This document shows, piece by piece, positions 38,314 through 47,932 of a stretch of DNA of 64,000 nt. Both the position numbers and the translations under genes were made by a program. The notes under the pieces were generated by a model. The model was not told the origin of the DNA and ran no database searches. It saw nothing but the letters and a program-made list of their open reading frames with translations. The stretch's first letter is position 1. Every line of letters starts with the position of its first letter. The DNA is from Chryseobacterium sp. MYb7 (GTDB taxonomy: Bacteria > Bacteroidota > Bacteroidia > Flavobacteriales > Weeksellaceae), in contig NZ_PCOU01000029.1 of NCBI RefSeq assembly GCF_002979455.1, forward strand, positions 1-64,000. Reading direction: 5' to 3'.

Positions 38314-38820
38314 CTACTTTATAATTAGGATTGGTAGATTGTAACTGTCAAACCGACTTATAATATTTAAAAGTTGATGATTATCCAAGAGAGTCACCCA
38401 ACCAGTTGATCTATTTTGAAGTCCCAAACTATTTTTATCTAACGAAATTTCGCTTTCAAAGACTAATGCATCGTTGGAATATACATACATTTTACTTTGT
38501 ATTGTTGAAACATCTACGTTGTTATATTTGAAATCACAATTAAGCAGATCCTGTACTAAAGCTGTATTATCAGACTTTAAAACTTTCCATTTTGGGATTG
38601 TGGGGCTTAAATTTTTTCGGTCTTCCTGGGCTAAAACAATATATACAACACTATTTTGGGAACTTTTCAGTTCCGGAAGATCTTTTAATTTAAATGTCTG
38701 GCCAGATTTTAAATTAATGGATTCAGGATCTTTTACTGATGTTAAAGATATTATCATTGGATTATATAAGAAATATCCGGTTATCAGCATGAATAGCGAA
38801 AGAATAATTTTTTTAGTCAT
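38314..38820 (-). CDS. Membrane-anchored hypothetical protein
   Basis: The 168-residue product has one N-terminal hydrophobic segment (IILSLFMLITGYFLYNPMI) that anchors or exports it, then a mixed beta region (SLTSVKDPESINLKSGQTFKLKDLPEL). It resembles no family I can name. Single gene, convergent with tRNA-Met. Confidence 0.55.
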   Translation of the reverse strand: MTKKIILSLFMLITGYFLYNPMIISLTSVKDPESINLKSGQTFKLKDLPELKSSQNSVVYIVLAQEDRKNLSPTIPKWKVLKSDNTALVQDLLNCDFKYNNVDVSTIQSKMYVYSNDALVFESEISLDKNSLGLQNRSTGWVTLLDNHQLLNIISRFDSYNLPILIIK

Positions 38821-39048
38821 ATAGCTTGATCATCATTATTAGTGTTGTGAATGTAATAAAAAGCAGAATAACTTTTTAAAAACATTTATACAGTTTTTCA
38901 TTCTTATTTTCTTAAAAAGAGACATTTTACAAAGTCTGAATTTCCTATGTATAACATTAAACATTTGTTTAAAAAACCATAAAATACATTTAAAATTTAG
39001 TTAACAGCCTTCTTCCTCGGATATCGTTGCTTTGCAAAAAAAGTAATG

Positions 39049-40797
39049 ATGGAAAACAACAACCAATTCAACAGAAGAAGATTTCTTAAAAATTCACTAT
39101 TAGCAGCCGGGGGAATTTTCATTGCTCCTCTAATTGAAAGCTGCAGCGATGATTTTACTGAAAATGGAAATGCTCCCGACGATCTTAAAAACGGAGGTTT
39201 TGAATCCGGAGTGGCAAGTTTTGATCCCAGTGCAGCAGGAATCATTATCTGGACCCGATATTCAAAAGGAACTGATGCGGAAATTACATGGGAAATCAGT
39301 AAAAACAGTAACTTTTCAGATGTGGTAAGAAGAGGTCAGGCGAATGCCACGGTAGTCAATGACTTTACAGTAGCAGTAGATGTTCAGAATATTTCTTCCA
39401 ATACAAAATATTACTACAGATTTTATAACAGTAAAACAAAAGAAGTCAGCGTAACAGGAGAAACCCTTACTTTACCCTCAAAATCAGATGCAGTAAGTGA
39501 GGTGAAAATAGCAGTGGTTTCCTGTTCTAATTTTCCTGCTGGTCTTTTTAACGTGTATGGAGCCATTGCAAAATCTGAAGCTGATGTTGTAGTACATCTT
39601 GGAGACTATATTTATGAATATGCTCCGGGGCAATATGGAACAAACCCTTATACGAATCAGTTGGGAAGAACCCATCTCCCTGCAAAGGAAATTCTTAATC
39701 TCAGCGATTACAGAGAGCGATACAGGCAGTACAGAGGAGATAAAAATCTGCAGCTTCTTCACCAGAAAAAGCCGTTCATTTGTGTTTGGGATGATCATGA
39801 ATTTGCCAATGATACCTATAAATCTGGAGCAGAAAACCATCAGCCTAATGAAGGAGACTTTCAGGCAAGAAAAATGGCAGCTTTTCAGGCGTACAGTGAA
39901 TATATTCCCCTTAAAACAGGAAAGGATATGAGAATTTATAGAAGTTTCAACTTCGGAAATATCGTTTCTCTTTATATGATGGACACAAGAGTAATTGCCA
40001 GAGATAAGCAAATGGAGTATTCCGATTATCTGGATAACGCAGGGAATTTTAACCAGGTAAAGTTTAAGACAGACTTTTTAAGTACAAACAGAAAACTAAT
40101 AGGAAGCGAGCAGATGTCATGGTTGGGTTCTCAGATCAATGGGGATACCGCAAAATGGAAAGTACTTGGACAGCAGATTTTAATGACTAAAATGATGGTT
40201 CCAGCCGAATTATTAATGCTTTTGAATCAGATTCTGGCAGAAATAAAGCAGCAGGGAAGCGCACAACCTGCCACTATGCAGGCTCTTCAGAATACCATTA
40301 CACAGTTGATTATCCTAAAAACAAGATACAAACAGCAGGATCCTACTTTAACACCTCAGGAAATTGCCAGAATTACAACTACTTTACCTTACAATTTAGA
40401 TGCATGGGACGGATATTTCATGGAAAGAGAGCAGCTTTACTCCATTCTTGCCGGGAAAAATGTCGTAGTATTGGCAGGGGATACCCATAATGCCTGGTTA
40501 GGAAAACTAACTGATGCTCAGGGCAAATTTATCGGAACAGAACTGGCTTGCAGTTCCGTTTCTTCTCCAGGTCTTGAAGGTTATCTGGGAATAAGCGCAG
40601 ATCCTACAAAAGCAATAGAACTGGCGCAGGCATTTTCATTGCTGATTGATGATCTGGATTATGCCAATCTTTATAAAAGAGGATATCTGCATGTGAAATT
40701 TACTTCCGGAAGCTCAGTGGCAGAATGGAGATTTGTAGACAATATCATTTCTGATACCTATAATGTAAGTACAGAAAAAACCTATACAATTTCATAG
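39049..40797 (+). CDS. PhoD-like alkaline phosphatase, Tat-exported
   Basis: A protein of about 582 residues with a twin-arginine signal (NRRRFLKNSLLAAGGIFIAPL) and SC after it. The N-terminal PhoD domain is followed by the catalytic domain with VVSCSNFPAG, VVHLGDYIYEY, CVWDDHEFANDTYK and VVLAGDTHNAW, the metal-binding blocks of PhoD phosphodiesterases. It probably releases phosphate from phosphoesters outside the cytoplasm. Two adjacent Met codons (39046, 39049) give an ambiguous start. Confidence 0.92.
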   Translation: MENNNQFNRRRFLKNSLLAAGGIFIAPLIESCSDDFTENGNAPDDLKNGGFESGVASFDPSAAGIIIWTRYSKGTDAEITWEISKNSNFSDVVRRGQANATVVNDFTVAVDVQNISSNTKYYYRFYNSKTKEVSVTGETLTLPSKSDAVSEVKIAVVSCSNFPAGLFNVYGAIAKSEADVVVHLGDYIYEYAPGQYGTNPYTNQLGRTHLPAKEILNLSDYRERYRQYRGDKNLQLLHQKKPFICVWDDHEFANDTYKSGAENHQPNEGDFQARKMAAFQAYSEYIPLKTGKDMRIYRSFNFGNIVSLYMMDTRVIARDKQMEYSDYLDNAGNFNQVKFKTDFLSTNRKLIGSEQMSWLGSQINGDTAKWKVLGQQILMTKMMVPAELLMLLNQILAEIKQQGSAQPATMQALQNTITQLIILKTRYKQQDPTLTPQEIARITTTLPYNLDAWDGYFMEREQLYSILAGKNVVVLAGDTHNAWLGKLTDAQGKFIGTELACSSVSSPGLEGYLGISADPTKAIELAQAFSLLIDDLDYANLYKRGYLHVKFTSGSSVAEWRFVDNIISDTYNVSTEKTYTIS

Positions 40798-40829
40798 TTT
40801 CAATTATCATATCTTATTTTCAATGTAGT

Positions 40830-40864
40830 GAAAAGAGCCATGGTGTGCCACTGTGGCTCTTTTG
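40830..40864 (+). terminator. Terminator after the phoD-like gene
   Basis: Stem aagagccat / tgtggctctt with a loop of about ten bases and a T-rich end. It rules out a start for the next gene at 40853. Confidence 0.7.
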
Positions 40865-40894
40865 TATTATTTAGTTTTTTCGTATCTTGAACAG

Positions 40895-41590
40895 ATGGGA
40901 GAGGATGTAAGAAAAGAATTTTTACCGCTGGTTTCTAAAACATGGTGGTTCATGACATGGCTGACGAGAACTTTTGGGATACTTTTATTGTTGGTGGCAT
41001 TTCTGCTGGTATTGGGATTACCCATTGTATTGAGTAATAAAGTTGTATTATTTATTATTGTAGCAATACTTTATTATCCGGCTCTTGCTTTTGGCCTGTA
41101 TCGCTTTATTCTTTATCAGAAGAAAATCCGAAAAAGAGTGGTCAGAAAGATCGTGGTTGATGATCTGGGTATTCATTATGAAAGAGCAGACGGAACCATA
41201 GATGAAATTCTTTACAGTAACCTTGAAAAATATTACTTTTCAGATGAATATGATGTAAGTGTGACTCCCAGAAGAAAAACTTACGTACTGCAGGTATATG
41301 AAAATGGCTCTGTAAAAGAGGTAGATTTTGACGGAATGGAGGCAGGATACAGTTCCTATATTGGAAACTTGAAAACCTTACGCAGAAGGTACATCCAGGG
41401 AATTGTGTACTTTAGACCAGACGTGCGTATCAATCCATGGGTTTATGATGTTTACTATATTAACCCTGTTGATTTTACATTCGATCATAAAAAATTTTGG
41501 ATAGCATTAGGACAGACTTTTGCTATAATGATTGTATGCTGCTTAATATTAGGAGCTATTATGCTTGGATTGGTTAAATGGCTTTTTTAA
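40895..41590 (+). CDS. Membrane protein, unknown function
   Basis: The ATG at 40895 (MGEDVRKEFLP) lies downstream of the terminator, unlike the longer frame. The product of about 231 residues has two hydrophobic segments near 23-70, a soluble beta-rich part (VRKIVVDDLGIHYERADGTIDEILYSNLEKYYF, resembling a YcxB/PH-like layout) and a C-terminal membrane segment. No catalytic residues seen. Confidence 0.65.
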   Translation: MGEDVRKEFLPLVSKTWWFMTWLTRTFGILLLLVAFLLVLGLPIVLSNKVVLFIIVAILYYPALAFGLYRFILYQKKIRKRVVRKIVVDDLGIHYERADGTIDEILYSNLEKYYFSDEYDVSVTPRRKTYVLQVYENGSVKEVDFDGMEAGYSSYIGNLKTLRRRYIQGIVYFRPDVRINPWVYDVYYINPVDFTFDHKKFWIALGQTFAIMIVCCLILGAIMLGLVKWLF

Positions 41591-41720
41591 GAACACTTCA
41601 TTTTAAGTTTATTTTTACATCTCAAAATCTTATGCTTATATTTATTTTAAATTAAGGTTTACCAGTCCATAAAAAAGAGATTATTTCTTTATAGCTAAGG
41701 CTGGATTTAAAATTAAATGG

Positions 41721-42770
41721 ATGAAAAATTTAAAAAAACAGCTTGGGCAGTTTCCCGATGAAAAAAGAAAAGAGTACTTCAATACACTTCCCAATTATCT
41801 CAACGGAAGATTTCAGAATATATTAGAAACACCGGCTTTATTAGAAGGCGAAAGTATGACCAAATTACTTCTTCAAAGCCTTTGTAAAGTAGAAAATACA
41901 TCACCCAAAACAGCGCTTCCGTTTGTGGTGACCGATCTTAAGAATCTTCAGCCGGAAGAAAATGTTTTGGTGTGGTTTGGGCACAGCTCTTACTTCATAC
42001 AGGTAGATGGGAAAAAATTTCTGATAGACCCTGTCTTCAGTGGCAATGCATCTCCAATGCCCGGTTCTATAAAAGCTTTTCAGGGAGCGGATTATTACAA
42101 ACCGGAACATATGCCGGATATAGACTTTCTGCTTATCTCCCATGACCATTGGGATCATCTGGATTATAAAACCGTTCAGGAATTAAAAGATAAAACAGGC
42201 AAAGTGATCTGTGGTTTAGGAACTGGACAACACTTTGAATACTGGGGCTGGGATCTTGACAAAATCATCGAAAAAAACTGGTGGGACAGTATAGACATTG
42301 CAGAAGGTTTCAGAGTCACGCTTACTCCGGCAAGACACTTTTCCGGGAGATTATTGAACCGTAATATCTCACTCTGGACTTCCTTTGTTTTAAAAACACC
42401 TACGAAAAATCTGTTTTTAGGAGGTGACAGCGGTTATGGAAATCATTTTACAGAAATTGGAGAAAAATATGGCCCATTTGATCTAGCTATAATGGAAAAC
42501 GGACAGTATAACGAAAAATGGCCTTACATTCATACTTTACCGGATCAGTTGATGACAGAAATCAAAGAATTAAAAGCCAAAAACTTTATCCCGGTACATA
42601 ATTCCAAATTTAAGCTGGCTCAGCATACCTGGTATGAACCTTTAGAGTTAGCCGCGAAACATGCAGAAGAAAACAATATTTCTATAAGTCTTCCTATGAT
42701 CGGAGAAAAATTAAATCTGGATCAGCTGGGAACAGTAAGCTGGAAAAAATGGTGGGAGGAATATAAGTAA
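41721..42770 (+). CDS. MBL-fold metallo-hydrolase (NAPE-PLD/UlaG-like)
   Basis: The 349-residue protein has a metallo-beta-lactamase core: LVWFGHSSYFIQVDGKKFLIDPVFSG, the zinc motif ISHDHWDHLD, LTPARHFSGR and LGGDSGYGNHF. This arrangement matches the UlaG/NAPE-hydrolysing phospholipase D branch. The substrate may be a phospholipid or phosphodiester; not determined here. Confidence 0.88.
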   Translation: MKNLKKQLGQFPDEKRKEYFNTLPNYLNGRFQNILETPALLEGESMTKLLLQSLCKVENTSPKTALPFVVTDLKNLQPEENVLVWFGHSSYFIQVDGKKFLIDPVFSGNASPMPGSIKAFQGADYYKPEHMPDIDFLLISHDHWDHLDYKTVQELKDKTGKVICGLGTGQHFEYWGWDLDKIIEKNWWDSIDIAEGFRVTLTPARHFSGRLLNRNISLWTSFVLKTPTKNLFLGGDSGYGNHFTEIGEKYGPFDLAIMENGQYNEKWPYIHTLPDQLMTEIKELKAKNFIPVHNSKFKLAQHTWYEPLELAAKHAEENNISISLPMIGEKLNLDQLGTVSWKKWWEEYK

Positions 42771-42797
42771 TAGATTCCTTTTAATTGTAAAATATAA

Positions 42798-42827
42798 AAA
42801 ACCTGCCCATCAACTGAGCAGGTTTCT
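42798..42827. terminator. Bidirectional terminator
   Basis: Stem aaacctgc / gcaggttt between convergent genes, with T or A tracts on both sides. Confidence 0.7.
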
Positions 42828-42851
42828 TCCTTCTTATCAAAAAAATAATCA

Positions 42852-43691
42852 CTACAAAGGTTCCTTATGGCTAACCTTGGTATGAATAATATCGTAAAAT
42901 ACAGCTGGGTTAGCAGCATCAGGGGTAATTCTGTAAGTAAACGTTGTTTCATTCAAAACCAAAATATCCACAACACGGGTGAACGTAGGGGTAGTCAATG
43001 TTCTCTTTTTCCCATCCGGAGAAATAGACCACGTTCCTTCGGATCTCAATACATCATTTAAACCGAAAATTTTAAAAGTTCCGTTGGCTTTGAAGTAAGA
43101 AAATCCAACAAATCCGGCTACACTGGCATCATTTAATGCAACATTATTTCCGCTTTTATCCTTTGCGCCAGTTGTTTCCCATGGAGTAGAAGCAAGAGCA
43201 AGCTGCCCGTTCGTTGGTTCAGCATGAGAAGTTCTCGTATGGATAATATCATAATAAACAGACGGATCACTGGAGTTGGGACGGATTCTGTACGTGAATT
43301 CATTTCTGTTTAAAACAAGAATCTCCACATCACGGGTGAAAATAGTTGTTCCATCCGGATTCAATGCCGCAATAGTTCTGGTTTTTCCCTGTGCATCTAC
43401 AGACCATGTTCCCATAGATCTCAGAACATCTGTAAGGTTATAAATAGCAAACTTTCCATCTGCCTTGAAATAAGCAAAACCTACATATCCGGAAACGCTG
43501 GCATCAGTAAGAGCTACATTATTTCCATTTTTATCTTTGGCTCCGGTAGTTTCCCATGGAGTAGAAGACAGTACCTGTGAGGGAGTCTGCTGTTCAAAAA
43601 CAATTTCATTATCATCATTTGAACATGAAATGAAAGAAGCTGATAACAGCATTGCTGCAGACAGATAACATAATTTTTTCAGTGTATTCAT
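42852..43691 (-). CDS. Two-repeat DUF4822-like lipoprotein
   Basis: The 279-residue lipoprotein (signal ending LLSASFISCSND) contains two near-identical domains of about 115 residues (about 38-155 and 165-279), each beginning LASTPWETTGAKDK and ending VYYDIIHT or VFYDIIHT. The pattern agrees with DUF4822; the fold is probably lipocalin-like. Internal duplication is evident. Function unknown. Confidence 0.75.
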   Translation of the reverse strand: MNTLKKLCYLSAAMLLSASFISCSNDDNEIVFEQQTPSQVLSSTPWETTGAKDKNGNNVALTDASVSGYVGFAYFKADGKFAIYNLTDVLRSMGTWSVDAQGKTRTIAALNPDGTTIFTRDVEILVLNRNEFTYRIRPNSSDPSVYYDIIHTRTSHAEPTNGQLALASTPWETTGAKDKSGNNVALNDASVAGFVGFSYFKANGTFKIFGLNDVLRSEGTWSISPDGKKRTLTTPTFTRVVDILVLNETTFTYRITPDAANPAVFYDIIHTKVSHKEPL

Positions 43692-43844
43692 AAGGGTATT
43701 TTTTAAGTCTTTACAAACTTATTCCTAATAAATATCAATGCGTTGTACGAAATATCTCTTTTGTTGTAGAAAACATAACAGATTTCTGATTAAAATGATA
43801 AAAATAATATGATTGACAAATTTAACAATCAAAGGTGTGAAATT

Positions 43845-43900
43845 CCCCTCCATTGGAGGGATGTCAAAAATTTTTTGAATTTTTGACGGGGGGGTCTAAC
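43845..43900. repeat. Dispersed GC-richer intergenic repeat, copy 1
   Basis: ttggagggatgtcaaaaa...tttttgacggggggg: a short palindrome (tcaaaaa/tttttga) framed by GGAGGG and GACGGGG. A clearly related copy lies at 62078-62131. Confidence 0.6.
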
Positions 43901-43959
43901 ATCCACAATTAAAATCAATTTCCTGCCACAGGAATCCACCAAAAATTCTATTTTTGAGT

Positions 43960-44673
43960 ATGAATAACAGAAACCGTGGAAAAAATACCGGCGATGATAC
44001 CCTGTTCGGCTCAGAGAAACAGATCAGCAAGCTAAAGTTGGCTGTTGAAGACATGTATTATCTGTTGAGTAGAGAGTACCCGGAAAAAGCGGCTTCTGAT
44101 CTTGTAGGAAACAGATACAGGTTGAAAACCCGTCAAATACAAGCTTTGAGGGGAGCATCTGCATCTGCTGTACAGCTTCAAAACAGACAGATGAAACGGT
44201 TGGAAGCCACAGATTTAAAGGGGAAAACTATTTATCTTGATGGTTTTAATGTTTTGATTCTGCTGGAAAGTCTGCTTTCCGAAGCTTATATTTTTGAAGG
44301 ATTGGATGGCTGTATTCGTGACCTTTCAGGTGTACATGGAACTTATAAAAGAGTTAATCAAACCTTAAGAGCAGTGGAACTCGTTGCTTCTTTTTATCAG
44401 AAAAATCAAATTAATCAATTGGTATGGATCTTTGATAAACCGGTTTCCAACAGCGGAAGAATTAAACAGATTATTCTTGAATTTGCCGAACAGCACCAAC
44501 TCAATTGGCAAGCAGATCTCCAGTACAATCCGGATAAATTTCTGGCAGAAAGCTCAGCACTTATTGTCTCTTCTGATGCATGGATTTTGGATCACTGTAA
44601 AGAATGGTTTAATCTGATCGGATATTTGATCACAGAAGAAAATCTTCCCGTTAATCTGATCAAAACGAAATAA
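43960..44673 (+). CDS. DUF434 protein
   Basis: About 237 residues, with ATG at 43960 preferred over a TTG at 43954. It contains KLKLAVEDMYYLLSREYPEKAASDLVGNRYRL and KTIYLDGFNVLILLE, typical of DUF434, which has a PIN-like DGFN stretch and may be a nuclease-like fold. Three bases separate it from the next gene, so they form an operon. Confidence 0.75.
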   Translation: MNNRNRGKNTGDDTLFGSEKQISKLKLAVEDMYYLLSREYPEKAASDLVGNRYRLKTRQIQALRGASASAVQLQNRQMKRLEATDLKGKTIYLDGFNVLILLESLLSEAYIFEGLDGCIRDLSGVHGTYKRVNQTLRAVELVASFYQKNQINQLVWIFDKPVSNSGRIKQIILEFAEQHQLNWQADLQYNPDKFLAESSALIVSSDAWILDHCKEWFNLIGYLITEENLPVNLIKTK

Positions 44674-44675
44674 AT

Positions 44676-45326
44676 ATGAATCTGTTTGAACCCTATATTC
44701 CCATGTTTTCTGAAAAATGGAAAGGCCAATACAAGGCTATTCTCGTACAAGAACATCTGGCCAATCTGGAGAAAAATATTCATAGGTTTAAGGAGGAAGC
44801 CTTAGAATGGAATTTCCCCTATTTTAATGAAGAAATAAAGATCAACAGACAGGAAAGTTTTGAAAAATTTATTACGATTTTTGAAAGTAGCGATTCAGAT
44901 GAGGTAAAATCCAGACTTTTAGAAGCCATTTCAATTGATCATTGGCTGAATATTTTAGGACAACGGCTGACCTCAGCAAGTATCCGTGATGAAAAAGCAA
45001 TTCCACCTTTGAAAGCAACGTTGATCAATGCGTGTCAGGAACCCTTCAACAATGAAATTACCATTGCACAGAGAGCCTGGGAAAAGCATATTGGAAGAAT
45101 AGATGATGATTTCTGGGGAGAAATAAAAGGAAATAACCAGCAGAAACAGGAAAAAGTAATGGCAAAAATCAATAATATTCTTGAAAATAAAACATGGTGG
45201 AATGTTTTCTTCCATTACAAACACGAACTGGTGTTTGAAGTCCGCGAAAAAGAAGGCCATGGAATCCGTTGGAGCCATGGAGGAACAAAACTGATTGGTT
45301 TTCTGGAAAAATTCATCAATGAATAA
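44676..45326 (+). CDS. Hypothetical protein co-transcribed with DUF434 gene
   Basis: The 216-residue soluble protein is rich in Trp, Lys and Glu and predicted mainly helical (FSEKWKGQYKAILVQEHLANLEKNIHRFKEEAL). No signal or known motif. Coupling to the DUF434 gene suggests a shared function. Confidence 0.6.
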   Translation: MNLFEPYIPMFSEKWKGQYKAILVQEHLANLEKNIHRFKEEALEWNFPYFNEEIKINRQESFEKFITIFESSDSDEVKSRLLEAISIDHWLNILGQRLTSASIRDEKAIPPLKATLINACQEPFNNEITIAQRAWEKHIGRIDDDFWGEIKGNNQQKQEKVMAKINNILENKTWWNVFFHYKHELVFEVREKEGHGIRWSHGGTKLIGFLEKFINE

Positions 45327-45551
45327 GTAATCCACAAACATCTGCCTCATTTGTAAAATCTGAGGGAAAATAAAAACTTTCGCAATTTCACCCATTTGTC
45401 TTTTCAGCTTTTTTCTCCTACGTAAAAACATTGCGTACCAAACTTCTACTTTTGCAGCGATAAATAGAAGCTATAAATCAATCAGAACAGAATATTATCA
45501 GCTTCCATTTTATATTTAGAAATAACATTTAATAAAAAAGTAAAAAAACAA

Positions 45552-46337
45552 ATGAACACTTACATTGATATTGGCATTAATCTGACCAATAAACAGTTCT
45601 ATAATGAACACGAAGAAATTATCAACCGAGCCTTAGATCATGGTGTTGAACATATGATTCTCACAGGAACCAGCATCAGAGGAAGCAAAGAATCAGCGGA
45701 AATTGCAGAAGAATATCCAGAAATTTTATTTTCAACAGCGGGAATTCATCCCCATGATGCCAAATCTTTTAATGAACAAAGCATCAGCGAACTCAGGAAG
45801 CTATTGAAACAGGATCACGTAATCTCAGTAGGAGAGTGCGGCCTTGACTTTGATCGGGATTTTTCTCCAAGACCTATTCAGGAAAAATGTTATCAGGCAC
45901 AGCTGGAGCTTGCCATAGAAGTGAATAAACCCCTTTTTCTTCATGAAAGATCAGCATTTAAAAGGTTTAATGAAATCACAGATGACTTTCTTTCAAAGTT
46001 ACCTGAAGCCGTAGTACATTGTTTTACTGGAACATTGAACGAAGCAAAAATTTATCTGGATAAAGGATTTTATTTAGGATTTACAGGATCCATCAGTGAT
46101 GAAAAAAGATTTAAACATCTCGAAGACGTTATAAAATACGTACCTCTCGACAGAATGATGATTGAAACTGACGCCCCTTTTATGCTTCCGAAAAATATGC
46201 CCAGAACGCAGAACAGGCGAAATGAACCATCCTTTTTACCTTATGTAGCACAAACCATTGCGCATCTGAAGAAGATCAGCATCTCTGAAGTGGCAGACGA
46301 AACTACAGAAACGGCCAGAAATTTTTTCAGACTATAA
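45552..46337 (+). CDS. TatD-family metal-dependent hydrolase
   Basis: The 261-residue TIM-barrel nuclease has TYIDIGINLTNKQF, STAGIHPHDAK (metal His), GECGLDF (Glu), LFLHERSAF, VVHCFTG (His) and METDAPFM (Asp). TatD proteins have DNase and 3'-5' exonuclease activity. A TACTTTTG -7 box occurs at 45447. Confidence 0.92.
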   Translation: MNTYIDIGINLTNKQFYNEHEEIINRALDHGVEHMILTGTSIRGSKESAEIAEEYPEILFSTAGIHPHDAKSFNEQSISELRKLLKQDHVISVGECGLDFDRDFSPRPIQEKCYQAQLELAIEVNKPLFLHERSAFKRFNEITDDFLSKLPEAVVHCFTGTLNEAKIYLDKGFYLGFTGSISDEKRFKHLEDVIKYVPLDRMMIETDAPFMLPKNMPRTQNRRNEPSFLPYVAQTIAHLKKISISEVADETTETARNFFRL

Positions 46338-46372
46338 AAAAGAGCTCTACTGATAAAGTAAAGCTCTTTTTT
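46337..46372. terminator. Terminator between convergent genes
   Basis: Stem aaaagagct / agctctttt with T or A runs on both strands. Confidence 0.75.
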
Positions 46373-46389
46373 TATAATGAATATGTTTC

Positions 46390-47100
46390 TTACAAACTCT
46401 TTATTGCCGATTCCAAAGCCAGTTCCATCATTGGATTCAAAGCTGTTTCTCTTTCATCAGCAGAGATTTTTTCGTGTGTAGGGATAATATCCGTTACCGT
46501 AAGAATAGTTGCTGCATTTTTTCCTAAATACTGAGCATTGGCAAATAAACCAAAAGCTTCCATTTCTACTGCAGGACAGTTGTATTTTGTAGCAATTTCC
46601 GGAGTATTAGGATCTTTTCTGTAGAAAATATCACTACTGTGGATGTTGATTGCTTTAGCATTTAAAGATAAATCTTTAGCGGTTTCATTAATAGTGTTAA
46701 AGATATTCCCCTGGTGAGAAAGGATTTCATCTTCAATTCCCCATGCATATTTGGCATAAGTACTTTCGCTGGCCGCTTTATCGATATTTAAGATATCAAA
46801 AAGTTGAAGATCCGTATTGTAAGCACCACAAGTCCCGATTCTGATGATTGTATCTACTTCATATTCCGTAAACAACTCAAAAGAATAGATTCCGATACTT
46901 GGGAAACCCATTCCACTCGCTCCTACAGTAATTTCTTTCCCTTTATAAAGACCTGTATAATAAAAAATACCTCTGGTTTTGCTTACCAGTTTTGCATTTT
47001 CTAAATAATTTTCAGCAATATACTGTGCACGAAGCGGATCCCCCGGCTGCAATACTACTTTAGCAATTTCTCCTTTTTTTGCACTGATGTGAATACTCAT
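46390..47100 (-). CDS. deoD: Purine-nucleoside phosphorylase
   Basis: The 236-residue trimeric/hexameric-type phosphorylase shows VVLQPGDPLRAQYIAENYL, GASGMGFPSIGIYSFELF, IIRIGTCGA and CPAVEMEAFGLFA, the DeoD signatures for phosphate and nucleoside binding. It salvages purines by phosphorolysis. Confidence 0.94.
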   Translation of the reverse strand: MSIHISAKKGEIAKVVLQPGDPLRAQYIAENYLENAKLVSKTRGIFYYTGLYKGKEITVGASGMGFPSIGIYSFELFTEYEVDTIIRIGTCGAYNTDLQLFDILNIDKAASESTYAKYAWGIEDEILSHQGNIFNTINETAKDLSLNAKAINIHSSDIFYRKDPNTPEIATKYNCPAVEMEAFGLFANAQYLGKNAATILTVTDIIPTHEKISADERETALNPMMELALESAIKSL

Positions 47101-47362
47101 AATGTTTTTTTGAATGGAGCAAAGATAATAACTTTTAGTTTGTTCCGGTTATTGCGATAATAGAAACAATGAAGCTATCTCTTGTTAATAGAATGTATAA
47201 AATATTATTAATAAATATTTTAAATGAAATTTTAGATAAAGTATTTTGTATGAATCAAAAAAATAAGTTGGTAAATACAGAACAACAAAAGAATAATGTG
47301 GAGCAGGTATTGTGAAAGCAGCCCGGCTACTTTTGCAGAAGTAAATATTTAAAATTTTAAAA

Positions 47363-47755
47363 ATGAAAATTGAACATATTGCCATTTGGGTGAAAGATCT
47401 TGAAAAATCCAAAGAATTTTATCAGAAATACTTCGGAGCGGTTTCCAATGAAAAATACCATAATCCTGTTAAAAACTTTCAATCCTATTTTTTAAGTTTT
47501 GAGAATGGCTGCCGGCTTGAGATCATGACCAGACCGGATATCAAAGAAAGTGAAAACTCTTACGAATCCCAGCAGTACGGGATTATTCATCTTGCATTTT
47601 CCGTAGAGAATAAACAAAAAGTGGATGAACTTACGGAAGTATTGAGAAAAGACGGATATACAGTGGCTGGAGAACCTCGTACAACAGGAGACGGATATTA
47701 TGAAAGCATAATCCTTGATCCCGAAAATAATATCATTGAAATCGTATCGCAGTAA
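47363..47755 (+). CDS. VOC-family (glyoxalase-like) protein
   Basis: The 130-residue protein has KIEHIAIWVKDLEKSKEFYQKYFG at the start, YGIIHLAFSVENKQKV in the middle and ENNIIEIVSQ at the end, giving the His/Glu metal site of the vicinal oxygen chelate fold. A TACTTTTG -7 box lies at 47328-47335. Specific reaction unknown. Confidence 0.88.
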   Translation: MKIEHIAIWVKDLEKSKEFYQKYFGAVSNEKYHNPVKNFQSYFLSFENGCRLEIMTRPDIKESENSYESQQYGIIHLAFSVENKQKVDELTEVLRKDGYTVAGEPRTTGDGYYESIILDPENNIIEIVSQ

Positions 47756-47917
47756 GTTATTGCGAGGAGCTTTAGCGACGAAGCAATCTATTATTTTCTT
47801 GCGCCTTAAAAACAGGATAATACATTTCGAATTTGCGTCCTTGCATTTTCCAACACTTTAACTCCATATTTAACACGAATCTTCTTCACAAAAATTTTAT
47901 TCTCAACGAAATAATTT

Positions 47918-47925
47918 TATTTTTG
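47918..47925 (+). promoter_or_regulatory. -7 box of the MoxR-vWA operon
   Basis: TATTTTTG (TAnnTTTG) ends only 7 bases before the ATG at 47933, so the transcript would be nearly leaderless. No -33 TTG at the normal distance. The 47756-47917 gap holds a short dispersed-repeat-like sequence (ttgcgaggagctttagcgac) and nothing else. Confidence 0.45.
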
Positions 47926-47932
47926 TTAGATC

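Noticed and set aside
39484..40011. 175-residue minus-strand ORF inside the phoD-like gene
   Set aside because: Antisense of strongly conserved phosphatase motifs; composition not protein-like.
42852..43691. Two-repeat lipoprotein as a frameshifted duplicate
   Set aside because: The reading frame is continuous and both repeats are intact, so it is a tandem-domain protein.
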